Notes under the pieces: generated by a model
Told to the model about the DNA's origin: nothing
The model's database searches: none
The model's input: only the letters and a program-made list of their open reading frames with translations
Program-made: the position numbers and the translations under genes
Shown here: positions 60,903 through 62,322 of the stretch, piece after piece
Layout: every line of letters begins with the position of its first letter
Numbering within the stretch: the stretch's first letter is position 1
Assembly (NCBI GenBank): GCA_947452365.1
Contig: CANGCO010000008.1
Coordinates: 1 to 62,322, forward strand
DNA: 62,322 nt
Source of the DNA: Caulobacteraceae bacterium
GTDB lineage: Bacteria > Pseudomonadota > Alphaproteobacteria > Caulobacterales > Caulobacteraceae
Direction: 5' to 3'

Positions 60903-62242
60903 CCTTTAAACGGACCCTTACTGTCCTTGCCCTGATCGCTGTCACCGGCCTGGCCGGATGCGCCTCGATCAGCAAGATGAACCCCTTCAAGGGCGGTGCA
61001 AATAACAAGGTCAAGGCCTCTGAAGGCCAGAGGATCTCGATCATTGCCTTTGATGAAAAACTGGCCGTGGCCGATGCCCTAAAGGGCGTGGACTTTTATC
61101 TGCCCGATCCGGTTGCCCGCACAGATTGGCCCTTGCCGGGTGGCACGCCCGAGCAGTCGGTCGAGCATGTTGCGGCAGGCGCTGATTTCCGCATCGCCTG
61201 GAAGACCGGTTTTGGGTCCGGGTCCAATCGGCACATGCATATTACAGCGCCGCCGGTCGCCGCCGATGGCATGATCTTTACCATGGATGGCGAGGCCGGG
61301 GTTTCCGCGCATTTGGCGACCACGGGGGCGCAGGTCTGGCACAGCAATCTTGCCGCGCGCAATCGCCGCGACAAGGAAGCCTTTGGCGGTGGCGTTGCCT
61401 ATAGCAATGGCAAGCTGGTCGTCTCGTCCGGCTATAGGTTCATTGCCGCTGTGGATGCCAAGACCGGTGCCACGGTCTGGAAGGTCAATGTTGAATCCCC
61501 GATCCATGCCGCGCCAACCATCTCGAACGGCAAGGTCTATGTGGTATCGACCGACAATGAGCTCTTGACCTATGATCTGGAAACCGGCGCGCCGGGCTGG
61601 ACCTATCAGGCCCTTGTGGAGTCTGCGCGTATACTGGAAGCCTCTAGCCCGGCTGTGTCAGGCGATACGGTGGTGGCCGGCTTTGCCTCGGGCGAGCTGA
61701 TTGCCTTGCGCACGATCAATGGCAATGACTTGTGGCAGGAGGTCCTGTCGCGGGCCAGCCGCACCAATGCCCTGTCCGAAATTCGCGATATTCCAGGCCG
61801 CCCGGTCATTTATAAGGGCGATGTGTTTGCGGTCAGCCATTCGGGCGTGTTTGCTGCGACCGATATGCGGACCGGCACGGCGCGCTGGTCCTTGCCGATC
61901 TCAGGCGTTTCGACACCCTGGGCAGCGGGCGATGTGGTGTTTGTGGTGTCCAAGGCCGGCGAAGTAATCTGTGTCTCGCGCGAAAGCGGCCAGGTCTATT
62001 GGGTCAATGACCTGAACAAGGACCGCAAGAAAAAGCAGCGCGCCCTGTGGTCTAGCCCGGTTCTGGCCTCTAACCGTCTGGTGATTGTATCCAGCACGGG
62101 CGAGATGGTGGGCCTTAATCCGCGCACCGGCGCTCTGGAAAAGACGCTAAACTTGGGTACGCCCGCCTTGCTATCGCCCATTGCCGTCAATGACATGCTA
62201 TATATTGCCAGCGATAAGGGCGATCTGATCGCCATTCGCTAA
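60899..62242 (+). CDS. bamB: outer membrane protein assembly factor BamB (PQQ-like beta-propeller lipoprotein)
   Basis: 447 residues. Signal peptide and lipobox TGLAGC place it as a lipoprotein (Cys21). The rest is an eight-bladed propeller with repeats of the type V-x-x-xT-G-A-x-V/L-W: TTGAQVWHSNL, KTGATVWKVNV, ETGAPGWTYQAL, RTGTARWSLPI, ESGQVYWVND, RTGALEKTLNL. BamB supports BamA in folding outer-membrane beta-barrels. Longer than the E. coli protein by some 55 residues, mainly the insert at 30-90. Downstream der begins after 50 bases. Confidence 0.93.
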   Translation: MTFKRTLTVLALIAVTGLAGCASISKMNPFKGGANNKVKASEGQRISIIAFDEKLAVADALKGVDFYLPDPVARTDWPLPGGTPEQSVEHVAAGADFRIAWKTGFGSGSNRHMHITAPPVAADGMIFTMDGEAGVSAHLATTGAQVWHSNLAARNRRDKEAFGGGVAYSNGKLVVSSGYRFIAAVDAKTGATVWKVNVESPIHAAPTISNGKVYVVSTDNELLTYDLETGAPGWTYQALVESARILEASSPAVSGDTVVAGFASGELIALRTINGNDLWQEVLSRASRTNALSEIRDIPGRPVIYKGDVFAVSHSGVFAATDMRTGTARWSLPISGVSTPWAAGDVVFVVSKAGEVICVSRESGQVYWVNDLNKDRKKKQRALWSSPVLASNRLVIVSSTGEMVGLNPRTGALEKTLNLGTPALLSPIAVNDMLYIASDKGDLIAIR

Positions 62243-62292
62243 GGATCGGCACTGTCGCTGATCTTGAGATTATTTGAGGAGACCGCGCGTTC

Positions 62293-62322
62293 ATGGCGCT
62301 TAAAGTCGCGATCGTCGGTCGC
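62293..62322 (+). CDS. der: GTPase Der (EngA), 3'-truncated by the window edge
   Basis: Only ten codons are present: ATG 62293 followed by ALKVAIVGR, which is the start of the first G domain just before the P-loop of EngA/Der. AGGAG ahead of it at about 62276 is a fair ribosome site. Gene order TPR - bamB - der supports the call. Der is the double-GTPase of 50S ribosome assembly. Confidence 0.8.
   Translation, partial: MALKVAIVGR

Noticed and set aside
1-62322. CRISPR array, insertion sequence, integrase, attachment site or replication origin
   Set aside because: No spaced direct repeats, transposase, integrase or DnaA-box cluster was seen on reading both strands; tRNA-Thr shows no adjacent integrase or duplicated 3' end.

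Overview
The window reads as chromosomal core DNA of a GC-rich alphaproteobacterium (roughly 60% G+C by eye), most likely of the Caulobacter/Hyphomonad branch. The pointers are fliX divergent from flgI with a sigma-54-type promoter between them, a PopA-like degenerate GGDEF protein with an intact I-site, a zinc-less DksA, the order murA - DUF2948 - hisD, and heptose-type LPS genes. I see no insertion sequence, prophage block, CRISPR array or rRNA operon. Genes are tightly packed, many overlap by four bases, and no stretch above 300 bases lacks a gene.

Layout. 1-3 kb: 5'-truncated nitronate monooxygenase, a terminator-like hairpin that covers the ribosome site of an orphan phage/GTA-type DUF2793 glycine-rich protein, then a DUF2177 membrane protein. 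3-9.6 kb: acyltransferase, tRNA-Thr, murA-DUF2948-hisD, ygfZ, family 9 glycosyltransferase. 9.6-14.4 kb: dihydroorotase-like amidohydrolase, feruloyl-CoA-synthase-like ligase, ThDP enzyme. 14.4-21.2 kb: an exported protein made of five 4-cysteine repeats, an MBL-fold hydrolase, and an HlyD/ATPase/two-permease exporter. 21.2-23.8 kb: flagellar flgI, rod-binding and FlgN-like genes facing fliX. 23.9-29.2 kb: dksA, gltX, LOG-family protein, lipoprotein plus ATM1-like ABC exporter.

29.2-34 kb is a minus-strand operon (photolyase, FAD oxidoreductase, DUF1365, cyclopropane-synthase-like methyltransferase) of the kind tied to light or singlet-oxygen stress in other proteobacteria. 34.1-37.7 kb makes LPS inner-core precursors (kdsA, hldE, hldD). 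37.7-41.1 kb holds a ketosynthase-III/HMG-CoA-synthase-like protein with glutamine at the catalytic cysteine position and a thiolase; a vapBC toxin-antitoxin pair lies between them. 41.2-46.3 kb: DUF3089 protein lacking its nucleophile serine, DUF6285 plus phosphotransferase, recG, sdhE. 46.4-51.8 kb: mfd, DsbA-like, popA-like. 52-57.6 kb: acyl-CoA metabolism genes (SDR, racemase, VOC, enoyl-CoA hydratase, DUF2855), yihY, tusA-like. 57.8-59.2 kb: DUF6249 - ECF sigma - membrane regulator. The end is panB, then TPR - bamB - der, der being cut by the edge.

Themes are envelope building (murA, kdsA, hldE/D, bamB, exporters), flagellar and cell-cycle control, DNA repair (recG, mfd, photolyase) and acyl-CoA chemistry. 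The candidates I find most novel are the 20-cysteine repeat protein, the Cys-to-Gln ketosynthase with an OB-fold tail, and the hairpin that joins terminator and ribosome site upstream of the DUF2793 gene. All functions come from reading motifs by eye; no database search was run.
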